This document shows, in pieces, positions 37,197 to 49,221 of a DNA stretch of 64,000 bases. Origin of the DNA: Pseudisothecium myosuroides. Its lineage: Eukaryota; Streptophyta; Bryopsida; Hypnales; Lembophyllaceae. The stretch covers positions 6,076,001-6,140,000 of the forward strand of contig OX637295.1 in assembly GCA_951799445.1 (NCBI GenBank), written 5' to 3'. The notes under the pieces are model-generated. The model was not told the origin of the DNA. It saw only the letters and a program-made list of their open reading frames with translations, and ran no database searches. Both the position numbers and the translations under genes were made by a program. Position 1 is the first letter of the stretch; the number at the start of each line of letters is the position of its first letter.

Positions 37197-37738
37197 GTAA
37201 CCGCTAGATTAACACGTGAGTTGTTCCTATTTTTTTGATGATTTTCCGAGCAATGTTGATGCAATGACATCCATTGATGTCCTCTGTATTCAATTTTGAC
37301 AATGTCTTGTGATTTAACTTAAGGAAATTCTCAACAAGAGATTTGTTAGTAGCAATTTATGTATAGTTTTGGAATGAATTCTTCACTTTTGGTTAGTTAG
37401 AAGTTGTGTTTCAATTCCCTTTGTAGGAATTAAATTGCTATATAGTCTTTGGAACATGACATCTTAAAATTCTCTTGCTTCACCATGTTCGAACTAGCTT
37501 CAATTATTGTCCATCAAATTGTGGAGAACCAATGTCAAATTTAATTTGGAACAAGTAGATTTAGATACCCTAGATTTTTTCATGACAAAGGGAGTATCAT
37601 ATTTGCAATCTTATGATATAAAAAGGTGTAATATTGTCCTAGAAATGACACTTGCTCGTTTGCAAGATACAAAAAGTTTTTGAGTTCTTAACCCTTAAAA
37701 GAGGCTAAGAATATTTGGTGTATGATGGATGACAAAGA
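37197..37738. other. Intergenic, left flank of the CACTA element
   Basis: This is AT-rich and non-coding. Its last ~50 bases belong to a copy of repeat 'Y' that is split by the transposon. Confidence 0.4.
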
Positions 37739-38139
37739 CACTACAAGAAAATGGCCACAATCGCAATTGGGAAAGAATGACTGCCTGTCCACAATGACTA
37801 GGGAATGACTCTGACTCCCTAATTGCACCAAAAATGGATGTGGGACAGCCTTTCAATTGTGCTGCAGTCGCAAACGTGACTTCGGGATGAGGAAGTCACG
37901 ATGTGCAGTCTTCATCTGCAGGTTCTTGTTCATTGCACCGTCGAACTTCTGACGTAGACTTCCTGAACTGCAGTATGGGGGCCAAAGTCAAAACTGAGTA
38001 AACCATTGATTGCAAGGGCGACTGCGCGCCACTTTGGAATGACTCAAGACCAACTTTTTTGTCACTGCGACAAAGTCATTTGAAGTCATTTGCGGGCGCA
38101 ATAGAAAGTGTTGGAAAGAAAAAGTCGTCTTCTTTCCAG

Positions 38140-38760
38140 GACATTTAGTCCTATTATCTTTTTCATTTCTTTATTTAATTTTTTTCCCCTTCTCTTCTTT
38201 TGTGTCTCTATTTTTTATTCTTCACTTATCAGTTTTCATGAATTGTAGTTTTCTTTTACTTACTTTTTAGAGGAAAAAATTATTTTTCTTTTTGTTGTAT
38301 TTTCTAATTTTTAATTTTTAATTTAATTTTTTATGTCTTGTATTTTTTTTCCTTTCTTCTTCTCTGCAATTCTTTTTTTAATCAATCTAGGTTTTCTAAT
38401 CTTTGTTTATCTTTTACATTTTTTTCCTTCCTAATTCCTCTACTTTTTAAATTTATTTTTTATCCTTTTAATTTTATCTATTCTTTATTTATATTTTAAT
38501 TTTTTCCATTGGGATCAAATGATTTGAAGTCATTTGTTTGAGCTTTAGAAAATGATACGTACTAATAGGTTTTTTCCTTCTCTGTCATTTTTTGTTGTCT
38601 TCTTTATTTCTTATTCATTCAGTTTTTAAAATTTATTTTATCTTATCATCTCTTTTTTCTCCTTTTTCCCTTTATGTATTGTTCATTTTATTTATTTATT
38701 TATTTTTATTTATCAATTTCATTTGTTATTATTTCCTAAATTTTTTTTAAAATCCAACAA
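38140..38760 (+). other. Pyrimidine-rich tract inside the CACTA element
   Basis: About 600 bases are strongly biased to T and C on the plus strand, with repeated TTTTTCC, TTCTTT and TTTATTT runs. No coding or repeat unit is visible. Confidence 0.6.
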
Positions 38761-38794
38761 AATTCACTTCAGTGTTCATTTACACTCCTATCAT

Positions 38795-38997
38795 CACTAT
38801 AAGAGAAAGGGGTGTTTTAAGTAGTGTCCTAGACATCACGTCTTTTAAGTAACGTCTTTTAAGTAACGTCTTTTAAGTAAAATTCTAAGTAAAATTTTAC
38901 TAAATTGATTGTCTTTTTAGTAAAATTTTACTTAAAAACTTACTTAAAAGACGTGATGTCTAGGACACTACTTAAAACACCCCTTTCTCTTGTAGTG
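38795..38997. mobile_element. CACTA-type MITE, 203 bp, nested
   Basis: Inverted ends of about 57 bp with essentially one mismatch begin CACTA(T/C)AAGAGAAAGGGG. CAT flanks both sides (38792-38794 and 38998-39000), a 3-bp duplication. It lies within the larger CACTA element and must have inserted after it, or been carried by it. The core holds short repeats of GTAACGTCTTTTAA and GTAAAATTTTACT. Confidence 0.88.
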
Positions 38998-40404
38998 CAT
39001 GGTAGCAACTATATGACTTCGGTCCACTTGCATTGGTAACTTTACAAAACATTTGGACATTTTATATGATTTAAAATGGATATTTTTAAGGTCCCAGCTT
39101 AAAGGCTGGAAGATATTCTTGTTTATTCCCATTTCTCCCTTACATGGACAACAACGTTGCGTCTCCAATGCCACTCTAGAATGACTTTGTGAGACTGCAA
39201 AATGACTTCCTAGGACTACAAAATGAGTTGAAAATGTCTTGGACTATTGTGCAACTACTCTAGTATTGCTTTGGTGCAATGTGCATTGTGCAATTTCAAA
39301 CATCTTGCGTACCTTTCATCACACTTCTTCTACATTTGTAGCACATTTTTATATATGCCATATACAACAGGGATGGACAAAATTCAAAAAGGATGTTAGA
39401 AAATGTCAAAAGAAAATATACTTTCCGATCCCTTTTTCAGATTTGTCCATAACTTTTGGTTTGAGACTTGAAACCTAAAACAGATTTTTGGAAATGAAAA
39501 TAAGATTGATTTCCCAACTTTTTTCAGTTCAAATTTCTTTGAAAAAAATTCATCTACCATACCTAAATGAGGTTTGAAATATTATTTGTAACACAATTCC
39601 TGCGTATTACATATCCCACATGGTTTGTCTTGCCTCCTATCACCCCACTTGTATAAAAGGCTTGTCATTTCATCCCTTCATAGTCATACATTAAGTGACT
39701 TTGGAAGTCAAACAACACATATGCGCTACATAGTGTATGGTGTATGTTGTATTGTATATGGTGTATAATTTTATATTGTATATGGTGTATTGTTGTGGAG
39801 CTTTGAATGTATTCATATTTGATTGCAAAATGACTACTTCCCGTGCAATTTCCACTACATTCTTTTTTGCACAGATTGCTGCAATTTAAAAATGATAAAA
39901 AAAAAATGATGTCCCATGCCCTTGGAAAGTGGTCTGAATCCTAAATCTATATAACTTCAAAATAACTACAGAATGACATGCCACGTCGCAGCATGAGATT
40001 GGTGCAAAAACTCCATCACAACTTTTAAATGACTTTGAAATGACTTCCAACGTGGCGAGCCACGTCAAATGTATAATGGGTCAGTTATGACTTCAAAATG
40101 ACTTTGTAATGACTGAACACGTGGACAGACATGTTAGACACAAAGGATAACTTTCCACATGTCAACGTAGGAGACATTTCCTTAACCCAAACTTTCTTTA
40201 TCACTTGGACTGAAACTATGTCTTATCCATCTCTACATCCATGGAAGAAGTCGTTGGTGATAATAAAAACCACAAGTCATTAAAAACTACTTGTCCACAA
40301 TGACTTCATGGGCCCCTAGTCATTCTACAGTTGTTTGTGTCCGAAATGACTCATTTGCAGTCATTCTTTGCAGTTATTTATGTGCTCCCTTTTTTGTAGT
40401 GAGA

Positions 40405-40781
40405 ATCCTTTTAGATAGGATAGAAGTGTAGATGTCCATCCTCAGATTTTCGTGTGAAAAGAGGTCTTGTACAATAGTTTGACATCCAATAAGTACTCTT
40501 GAATTGATACCAAAACAAAAGGATGATTTCTACGGAGACCAGCCCAACCTTCCGGGGTTAAGCAATTGCAAGATGCTTGATAAGATGAAATATAACAGAG
40601 TGTATAAGTTTACAAAACAACAACAATTACAAGTGTTGTACAAAATCCATGGAAATGTTCAAGAAATTAGAGACTATTCAATGTCCTTCAATAAAGTTTG
40701 CATCCAGTAATCAACAACATTCTACGATACTCAACCCAAATCATAAAAATTTGGAGTTTCTTACACTACAGACTGAGAGAA
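40405..40781. other. Right flank of CACTA: rest of repeat 'Y' and 3' region of F-box gene
   Basis: The first ~100 bases continue repeat 'Y' (AGGATAGAAGTG, ATCCTCAGATTTTCG, TTGACATCCAATAAGT). The rest is the likely 3' UTR of the minus-strand F-box gene. Confidence 0.45.
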
Positions 40782-42073
40782 TCAAGGTATGGAATCGAAT
40801 CGAATCTCCACCAAAAAAGGATACTCATCAAATAAACTATGCGGATTACAAAACTCGAAGCGTGTAGTAAAGTGTTCATCTTCAGGAAAACTATGCCATA
40901 CCTTTGTGGGCATATGAAAAACCTTCACAATACTACCATGACGACAATAATCACAATCAACTTCATGAACTTTGTCATACCATATGGTAATCTCAAAAGG
41001 CATCGGTAATTCAATAATTAAAACAACCAGGTCATTCATCACGCGAAGGCAAGTCCACACACCCTCCAAATCAGGGCATTCACATACCATCTCCCATTGG
41101 CTTGAGCACAATAGCCTCCAAATACCATGCTGCCCTTCCCGCGTACAAAGCTTGTACAACTCTCCAGACACATTGTGCACATGTCCATTGGGATTTGAAG
41201 GATAAATCCAAGGTTCAAACCTTTCATTTCCTTCATAAAGATTAAATACGTTGATCGCCTTGGTCTCCTTATGGAAAGTTGCTGGAACATCATAGTGTTC
41301 TCCTATCCCTAAAGAAAAACACATGTTGAAAGCTTCCACATCTTTGAAGTCTGCGATGGCTCTTCCCTCATCTTTGCTCCATATGTTCTTCACAGAATCA
41401 TAGACTTGCCATGAGGTCACTTGAAGTTCTTCATGCTCTTTCGTGTACATGAACGTGATGGTATAACCACCGTGGACATTTGCCTTCATCTGGACCAATT
41501 TGGGTCTCAAGGTCGTGATACGAGGAGAGGGTAGTTCACGACAAACACCGGTCATCATATTCATAACAAAAACTCTAAGAAAGCTATGTGAAAGTCTAGG
41601 TCTTTCTCCTTCATATTTAATGACACAAATGAGGCCACTCGCAGTACCTGCTATATCAGACGGATATTCAAACAGCATCTTTGAATTGCGACGATTATAA
41701 GAGGGTCGAAAAGACTCCTCCTTGTTCTCTTGGCTGAAGAAGACGGTGTCACGTTGACCACTTGCGATTAGCAGAGAAATCCTCACTAAATAAGCCTCGG
41801 AAAATGCTTGCTGAAATTGAGGAGACGTTATGGTAGATCTCCAAGACTTGCTCAAAGAACGAATTTGAGGATGTTCTTCACGGGCAATCTTGCAAAAATG
41901 TTTACCAACAACTCTTCAGGGAGTTTGCACCACACAGCATGATCCAAGCAGACCTTGGCCTTGCCCTCATTTCTCTCAAAGGGCCGCAACGAACGATTTT
42001 TTCCCAAGAATTCGTCTCTAGCAGTAAAATCATGAGAAGCATTCAAAGTTGTCTCCGAAACAAATGAATCCAT
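40782..42073 (-). pseudogene. F-box protein gene with a frameshift in the F-box
   Basis: The N-terminal frame starts at the ATG at 42073-42071 (MDSFVSETTLNASHDF) and enters an F-box, WCKLPEELLVNIFARLPVKN-ILKF, then hits a stop at 41852. The other half of the F-box, RSLSKSWRSTITSPQFQQAF, continues in the next frame for about 356 residues to the stop at 40782. One base is missing near 41855-41863, where the family has FRS-x-SKSW. Apart from this the two parts form one F-box protein of about 430 residues with a C-terminal domain like those of plant F-box/kelch-type proteins (WQVYDSVKNIWSKDE, VWHSFPEDEHF). Such proteins recruit targets to SCF ubiquitin ligases. The long intact second frame suggests either a very recent pseudogene or a sequencing error. 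Confidence 0.8.
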
Positions 42074-42903
42074 TGTTCCTGGTACGTTGCTCTGTAAACA
42101 GATCAAATTCACATTGCCTATGCACCGAGTTAGGAACCCAAATCAAAGTTACACAAATAGGATGTGATATGACCTAATAGAACTACATTGAATCGAAACA
42201 GTTGGGAAAACTTCAGATATTCTAGATTTTAGAGTACTGCCATCTCAGACATCGAGCGCCTGCATCTGATAACTGCTCAAATGAATTGCTACGATCTGAA
42301 GAAATCAGACATCAATTGTCTTATTCCAATTCACCATTTACAACAAACAAGCCAGTTTTTTAGGCAAAGCAGATCTCCTACATTAGTTTTTGAGAAGAAA
42401 GTTCCTTAACATATTGTAATAGTTTGAATTTGCAGCCAGTCTGTAGATATCATAATATTATATAAGCCCCGGCTTGCAAATGACCAGTCAGCAACTGCAT
42501 CGAGACAATTCTAGTAGGCAAGAAACAAGCATGCAACAACAAATCTAATACACATTCTCATTCCTCCATTAGTTCTAACACAATAGGGGTAGTCACACCT
42601 TCTTCACCCCATTCTCAATCTTCAAAGATTGAAGAGTGCTTACCAGAAATGATAAAGTAAAAGACAATGTATTATATATGTAATTGGAATTTTTGATGAT
42701 GTAGAATGATTTGAAAGAGTTGGTGTACAGTTTTATATATAATTTTGAAATCAACCTTTTACTTTAATTTGTTCCTTGTTTTTTTTTTTTACTTTATCAA
42801 ATTTTGCTTTTCATTTGTTTTTTGTTTACCTCTCTTCTCCTTTGTTGAATTGTACTCTTAGAACCTATGCAACAAAAGTTAGTGTATTTTTTTGCTTTTA
42901 CAA
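42074..42903. other. Upstream region of the F-box gene
   Basis: This should hold the F-box gene's leader and promoter. No TATA box is obvious and no other gene is seen. Confidence 0.4.
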
Positions 42904-43633
42904 GGTGATTGCACAAAACACTTGTACTATTTTTTGTTACATTTTTCTAGCTGATCTATTTTTTAGCCATAACTTTTGCTTTCTGGCTCCAAATGACTCA
43001 AAATTCATGGGCAAGGTACTTATGACTATTATACGCCTTGTCTAATTTTTTGGAATTTAAAAAAATGTTGTATTGTGTCAAAATACCCTCCAATTTTATG
43101 TCATACTAACCAATTTTTTTTTAAGAAAGTAGTATCTAGAAAAACATATTTGGAACTAAACTTTGGAGGAGATGGTCTTGTAATAGGCTTTTAGCTCTAT
43201 TCAAAGGGTTTCTAAAATTAATTAATTATGTGTCATGTAGAAGTCCACAATTTAGCCTCTTTCTACGTGCATTTTGAAACATGTTAAAAATTATTTTGCT
43301 GGATTTTTTGGTGAATGACCATCTCTATAGAATTGCTACAAATGGCTAATTTTTCTTTTTTTCTTTAATTTTTTTCCTATTTTTCCTAATTAAAACATCA
43401 AAGTATCTATCTTCATGAGATTTGGTACTTTTCTAGTTCTCCTATTTAGAATTTTTTTTATGGTTTTCCTTTGGTGGACGGTAGTTACCTTCATCTTATA
43501 GTTACATATACACATTTGCCATATATATTTTTTAAATTAATTAATTTTTTTCTAAATTTTAAAGTACTCCAAAGAAAAAAGTATAAGTACTATAAAACGC
43601 AACAAAATTGGTAAGTATTTCGTGCAATCACCC
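42904..43633. mobile_element. Inverted-repeat transposon related to the 48-kb hairpin
   Basis: Termini AGGTGATTGCACAAAACACTT and the complement of GGGTGATTGCACGAAATACTT form inverted repeats of about 35 bp. The left part (CTCCAAATGACTCAAAATTC, then TGGGCAAGGTACTTATGACTATTATACG) is clearly related to the arms of the hairpin at 48137-49221. No clear target duplication or transposase was seen. An open frame over the left end is not a gene. Confidence 0.6.
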
Positions 43634-44639
43634 TCCATTCAATTGGAACTTGTAATGATGTAGAATGATGTGAAAGAATTATTGTAGAATTTTACATACA
43701 ATTTTGAAACTAGTTCTTTATTATTATAATACTAAATATTTTGGTTATTGTGTTTTTTGGTTACTTTTATTTATTCTATTTTATTTTATTCAATTATATT
43801 CTTAGAAATCATGTAATAAAAGTTTTTGTAGTTTTTTTCTTTTAAATTTAGAAATATTTATTTGAAATCTCCATGAATTCTATTTGATGCCCATTTAGTT
43901 CAAATTTTTGCTTAGCATGGTAAACCTGTAGAATTCGAGCACCATTTAAATCAAAAATTATATTCTAAGATAGCTAATGTGTATATTAACCTCAACGTGA
44001 GCCCCATCGGTTTTTTATTGAAAAGAATTACCATTTAAAGGCTTGATTTTCCAACTTTTTTAAGTTTAAAGTTTTTTGAAAAGAGTTGTTCTACTATGCC
44101 TAAATGAAGTATGAAATTCTACTTCAAATATAATTTGTATGTTTTGACAATGAGCAATCAAGCTCTCATCTTCAACTTATTGCACATCCTTTAAAGTCTT
44201 GATTGCCAATATAAAATGACATTTCCACTCTTCATTTCTTCAAATGCCAATGAAGCAATCCCTTCATTAGGCCATCAAAGTCTTTTTTATGGCAAATCAT
44301 TAAATGACATCGATATTTGATTCTAAGGATTTGCTGGATTTTCAGCAAACCATCTTAATATTTATTTGTTGACTTGTTTGACTAGTTTTAGAATTAGAGA
44401 AAAAAAATAGAGCCTACTATAAATATATTGTCTCTATACTATAATAATACTAAAGCTTACTTTAATCCCTAAAGGATCAGCCTACTATTTCTAACAATAT
44501 AGTTCGCAACGTAGCAATTTTGGGCAGGTACTTGTAACCAAAAATTTGCATATTTTAGGCCAAAGCTTTAATAGAAGTTGTGGACAAGGAATATCTTTTA
44601 TATGAACTAAATTTTATGACATTTGAAAATATGAGTCAA
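43634..44639. other. AT-rich intergenic stretch
   Basis: The first 50 bases resemble sequence just before the 42.7-kb region (GATGTAGAATGATKTGAAAGARTT), suggesting a short direct duplication flanking the element. Nothing coding is recognised. Confidence 0.4.
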
Positions 44640-45370
44640 AAGTTATGGCCTAATATGTTACTTTTTTCATTAGTTGGGCAATCCGGGCAGATAAAAAAAT
44701 CAATTTTTTCAAAAACAAATATTTGAAATTGGTTTTCTAGCTTTATGTATACGTGAAAAGCATCAAATCATTCCATTTCAAACAATGAGTCAAAAGTTAT
44801 AAAGAGTTTTAGTTTGCGGGCAATTATGGATTCTCTACTCTAAAATAAACTTTGAAGTGGTTTATTTCACTCAATTTTCAATATTTTTGGAAAAAAATAA
44901 AATCATAGGATGTAGATTGTTTATTACAACATTAAAACCATTGGGATTGGCATTTTTCAATTCCATAACTAAATTCTTAACAATTGAATGTTTTGAATCA
45001 TTCTCTACTTCTTTCTACTTACTATTTTTTCCTATATGTTGTACAATTCCAAATGATCTAATTCTTTTCAAACATGTAGCCAACTTGCCCTGAAGAATGA
45101 ATCTAAGAGTAACCACCATTTTGGACATTTTTTCATACAAATGTGACTTTGTGAAGTGCAGCTGCCTAGTTTTTTGCAGGGCCCCAAAAAGGATTTTTGT
45201 CAATTCAAATGCTAATATCTTGCAATCCACATAGTGGAAAATTCTGAAATTTTTTCCACATCTTTTCAAACCAACGTACTACAAGATCCTACAGTTAGAT
45301 GTTTCCAAAAAAGTTTTTTTTCCAAAATTTGGTACTTGTGCTCAAAATGGCAGTCTTTGAGCGTTTTAGA
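44640..45370. repeat. Dispersed repeat 'R', diverged copy d
   Basis: Blocks shared with 55.6-56.4 kb include GGGCARYCYGGGCAG, 'ccattgggattggcatttttcaattccat', 'ctacttctttctacttac', 'aatatcttgcaatcca', 'gaaattttttccaca' and 'agatcctacagttagatgt'. Short frames on both strands here are shadows of the repeat. Confidence 0.5.
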
Positions 45371-45478
45371 GGAAATCATAGTCAAGGAACTCAAGGGATT
45401 AATTCTCCATGATGTGTAGATGAATTTTGTGGATGAGGCATCTGGAGAGGACTAAAAGATAGCCTCTCTGAAGGCTAA

Positions 45479-45772
45479 CATTACAAGAAGTTTCAGCCCT
45501 CCAAGGGTCCATGAGTTTTGAACCCCCCCCCGGTGCAATTGTAGAAAAAATGAAAAAAATATATATTTTTTATTTTTTAAAATTTGGGTGCTGATGTGGC
45601 ACTACTGGTGCCACATCATTGCCACGTCAGAATTTTTATTTTTAATACTAATAATTTTTTAATTAATATTAAAATAATAATAATAATTTTTTAATTATTC
45701 TGTAATTGCACCGCAGGGGTGCTGAAAATGAACTGTTAACAGCCTCTTTCACAGCTGAAGCTTCTTCTAATG
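45479..45772. mobile_element. MITE with CATTA..AAGAAG termini, copy 2
   Basis: This is the sister of 36899-37196: the same termini, the same internal CGGTGCAATTGTAG block, the same GATGTGGCACTACTGGTGCC core and the same ending. It is less symmetrical (SAGCTGAAGCTTCTTC at the right end). No target duplication is evident. Confidence 0.65.
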
Positions 45773-47188
45773 CTTACTATGCTCATTTTTTGGCAGAAAA
45801 ATGATTTTAAAAAAAATGCTTTGCAACTGAAACTTGCACTCAAACTATCACTAAGGTAACATACACACCCCTCCATAACCGACCGAATAAGGAATTCCAA
45901 CATAGTTTGGAGTAGTGAAGGCAAAACAAATATTTTTCAGAGGTACATCAATAGAAATGACATGGATTGCAAAAAATTTGGTAATTTTATCGCTTGAATT
46001 GAAATTACTATGAATTTTGGAAGGCAAAAAGTGCGCCAAACCCATGGCCAATGTTTGGACTCTTCCAATTTCGATCATTCAATAACTTTTTACCTAATCA
46101 TTATTTCCTATTTTTATTCACAACTTGGGACATGTGTCATGTATTTATTAGTTCCAACCTTGAAAACAAAAAAAAATCGCATTTTAAACGTGGTCAGAAA
46201 TACGTGCACCTATAGGTTGGGAATGGGTCACTGGTCAGGAATGGGGGGAGGTACCTGAAATTACTTGTACTTTACTATGTACTGTGATTGTACTGGACCA
46301 TCAAAGAGCACCAACAAAATAAATATGGTAAAATGCAGCCCTATTTTTTTACTTTTTGAGAAAGTGCCAAGATGGCGATTACGTAAAATTTGGAGAAACA
46401 TTGTATTTCTACATTCATCCATTTTTTGAACCAATAAACACTTTTCAACCATATTCATGCACTTTTCCATCCAAATTTGGCAACTCCATCCACATTTTTA
46501 TTGAAAATGAAAAAAAATTGGCAAAAAAATATTACTTTTATCCAGCAAAAAGCAGACATTTAGTTTGAAATGGTACAATCTGGCCACGTGGTGCCAAAAA
46601 AAAGGGTTGGTAGAGTGTGGCCTATTATTTAAACACCAAGTAGATAGAATGTGACCTATTAATTAAATGCCATGGTAGAGTGGCCAAACTTGTTACTTTC
46701 TAGCAAATAGCCAGAGCCACCTAGACTTATAGGAGACAAATCATTCTTGATCACCTTCCCATTCTTGCTATGTAGACTATTTTCTTCCCATGAAGGAGAA
46801 GAACAATGATTAATCCCTGAAGGAAAAAGCTGCGTTTTTTGGCAACAAAATGATTTTGGGCAGCTCACTACAAATGGAGTTTTTATTTTTTTCCTTTGAA
46901 AATTTTACACAACATGTGTCCGAGGAGCAACTTTAAGGCCCAACAATTTTCATAACTTTTGACTACATAGATAAAAAGTTATTGCATGATATGTGATTTT
47001 CTTTGAACTTTGGGCAACCCGGGCAGCTCTAAAATTTTCTTTAAAAATGACATTTAAAAAAAAAAAAAATTTGAAATTGGTTCTTTAGATTTATATATAC
47101 ATGGAAAACTTTGAATCATTCAATTTCGATCAATGAGTCAAAAGTTATGAGGAGTTTAAGTTTGCAGGTAGGCATGGAGTCTTTGAAA
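45773..47188. other. Repeat-rich intergenic stretch
   Basis: About 45985-46170 matches the repeat at 28.1 kb. 46563-46700 contains the 'GGTAGAGTGKCCAAAC' block also seen at 53.09 kb. 46900-47185 is a partial copy of repeat 'R' (GGGCAACCCGGGCAG and following). No gene is supported. Confidence 0.45.
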
Positions 47189-47640
47189 GCTTAGTGTGTC
47201 TGTATAATTGCCATTGCTTTTGAGTTGAGCAGTAGCAGAAAAACTATTTGAGAGTGGACAATCCTTTGAATTGCCTCTCCTCATCTCTGGTTAGTGAACA
47301 GAACCTGACTTTGAATCACTGATTGTACAGAATATCACCTAAGTTTCATTCCTATTTCATGTTCACAGTTTCTAGTGAAATAGTATTCAAGTGGATTTAC
47401 TTGAATGCCAGTGCTAATGACAACCATCAGACTGATCTCCATTTCAACAAAGCCATTGAGCAATGCCAAAGGGGTGATGGGATAAATTGGTACGCGCTGT
47501 GCTGTACTGTATGTGGAACTGTTGTGCTTTTAGAAATTTTCATCTACATGTTGAAACCATGTCAACAAAAATTGAGTGGAGGACACCAGACGCTGAAAGT
47601 CGATATGAAGGTTGAATTACTCAGCAAATGAAGAGACTGC
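47189..47640 (+). other. Duplicated segment with two candidate exons of an unknown membrane protein
   Basis: 47189-47440 is repeated at 63231-63480. Two exon-like blocks with good splice sites join in frame: 47233-47289 (AEKLFESGQSFELPLLIS) and 47369-47631 (VSSEIVFKWIYLNASANDN, then a likely membrane helix YALCCTVCGTVVLLEIFIYM, then a polar tail and stop). The family is not recognised and no earlier exons were found, so this may be a relic. In the second genomic copy the first block has lost six bases, keeping the frame, but the second block is cut off. Confidence 0.35.
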
Positions 47641-48136
47641 TTCCTGCTACGCTGAGAACTCAAAATAAATGTAGCATCACTCAATCAATGAATCAAGAGG
47701 ACTCATTTCCTTGCCCTCTGATATGCAAAGAACACCATTGAGTCCATCCCAGCTGCCATGTGTGGCAGTAGTGTCTAGACTCTAAATGCACTGAAAGAAA
47801 ATAAGATAACATTTGTCAGTGCAGGGGAAGAAAATCACAGGTTACATGGCCAAATTACTTGATATTCTGCTCAAACTCTGGACCTCAGATAGCAAATGCC
47901 AATCCTCCACTGTAAAATACTGTGAAGCTAACCAAAAAATGAAGTTCATGTCTAAGTTGCACATATCTGATCCTCCCAAAATTCCCTCAAAAAAAAGCTC
48001 TCATTAGACATGGAACATGAATCATAATCATGTGAGAACTCCACTCTTAGATACTCCATGCACTCACAATGAAAAAATAAGATGCCATCAATCTTCTTCT
48101 TCTAGTCTTTTTTTTGTGACAAAAGGAACAACGTTA
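47641..48136. other. Unassigned, present only in copy A of the duplication
   Basis: This sequence, together with the hairpin to its right, is absent from the equivalent place in the second copy (63480-63503). The small frame at 47813-48007 has no recognisable similarity. Confidence 0.4.
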
Positions 48137-49221
48137 GGGTGAATACACGAAACACTTAAAGCGTTTGTCACACCCTAGTTTTTGATTTTTTTTTGCCATA
48201 ACATCTGTGTTTTAGCTCCAAATGACTCAAAATTCATAGGGAAGCTACTCATAACCACTATACACTTTTCCTAATTTTATGGTAATTTTCAAAAATAATT
48301 TACTATTTTTAAACAGCCCTGATAATTTCTCACAATGGGTGATTTAGGGGTTTTTTGCACTTTTTTAAATCCAAAAAAACAAATTTTGAGCTGAAATTCA
48401 GAGAGAATGGTCTTCTAGTAGACTTATAGCTACAGTCCAAAGGATTTAAAAAAAACTTATTTCTATGTGGTGTACAAGTCCACAAAGGGAGCTCCTTTCT
48501 GCATTTTTTTCCAAAGGTATAAAACATTATTTTGGTGCATTTTTTGGTCAAAACCCATAACCAAAATTTTTTCTCAAATGGAAAATTTTTAGATTTAAAA
48601 AAAAAAAAATCCTATTTTTTACAAATTAAAATGTCAAAAGTGGTATTTTCTTCACCGGTTTTTGGGTGAATTCTAAGTCCAAAATTCTAGTGAAGAAAAT
48701 ACCACTTTTGACATTTTAATTTGTAAAAAATAGGATTTTTTTTTAAAAAAAAATCTAAAGATTTTCCATTTGAGAAAACTTTTTGGTGATGGGTTTTGAC
48801 CAAAAAATGCACCAAAATAATGTTTTATACCTTTGGAAAAAAATGCAAAAAGGAGCTCCCTTTGTGGACTTGTACACCACATAAAAATAAGTTTTTTTAA
48901 AAATCCTTTGGACTGTAGCTATAAGTCTACTAGAAGATCATTCTCTCTGAATTTCAGCTCAAAATTCGTTTTTTGGATTTAAAAAAGTACAAAACCCCCC
49001 TAAATCACCCATTGTGAGAAATTATCAATTCTGTTTAAAAATAGTAAATTATTTTTGAAAATTACCAAAAAATTAGGAAAGGTATATAATGGTTATGAGT
49101 AGCTTCCCTGTAAATTTTGAGTCATTTGGAGCTAAAACACAAAAGTTATGGCAAAAAAAAAATCAAAAACTAGGGTGTGACAAAACGCAACAAATAGTAC
49201 AAGTGTTTCATGCATTCACCC
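48137..49221. mobile_element. 1.1-kb hairpin (foldback) element
   Basis: Arms 48137-48655 and 48690-49221 are near-identical inverted copies around a 34-base loop. Outer ends read GGGTGAATACACGAAACACTT and the complement of GGGTGAATGCATGAAACACTT. The same termini and internal blocks occur in the element at 42904-43633. The right end meets the terpene-synthase duplication, and the second copy of that duplication lacks it. There is no coding capacity; short mirror frames arise from the symmetry. Confidence 0.85.

Larger units (their letters stand above)
37739..40401. mobile_element. Non-autonomous CACTA transposon, 2.66 kb
   Basis: It starts CACTACAAGAAAATGG and ends in the complement of CACTACAAAAAAGGGAG, and is flanked on both sides by AGA (37736-37738 and 40402-40404), the 3-bp duplication expected of the CACTA (En/Spm) superfamily. 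Both subterminal regions are dense in AATGACT/AGTCATT motifs, which resemble the clustered transposase-binding repeats of this group. No transposase frame was found. A long T-rich tract occupies 38.14-38.76 kb, and a smaller CACTA element sits at 38795-38997. Confidence 0.88.
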
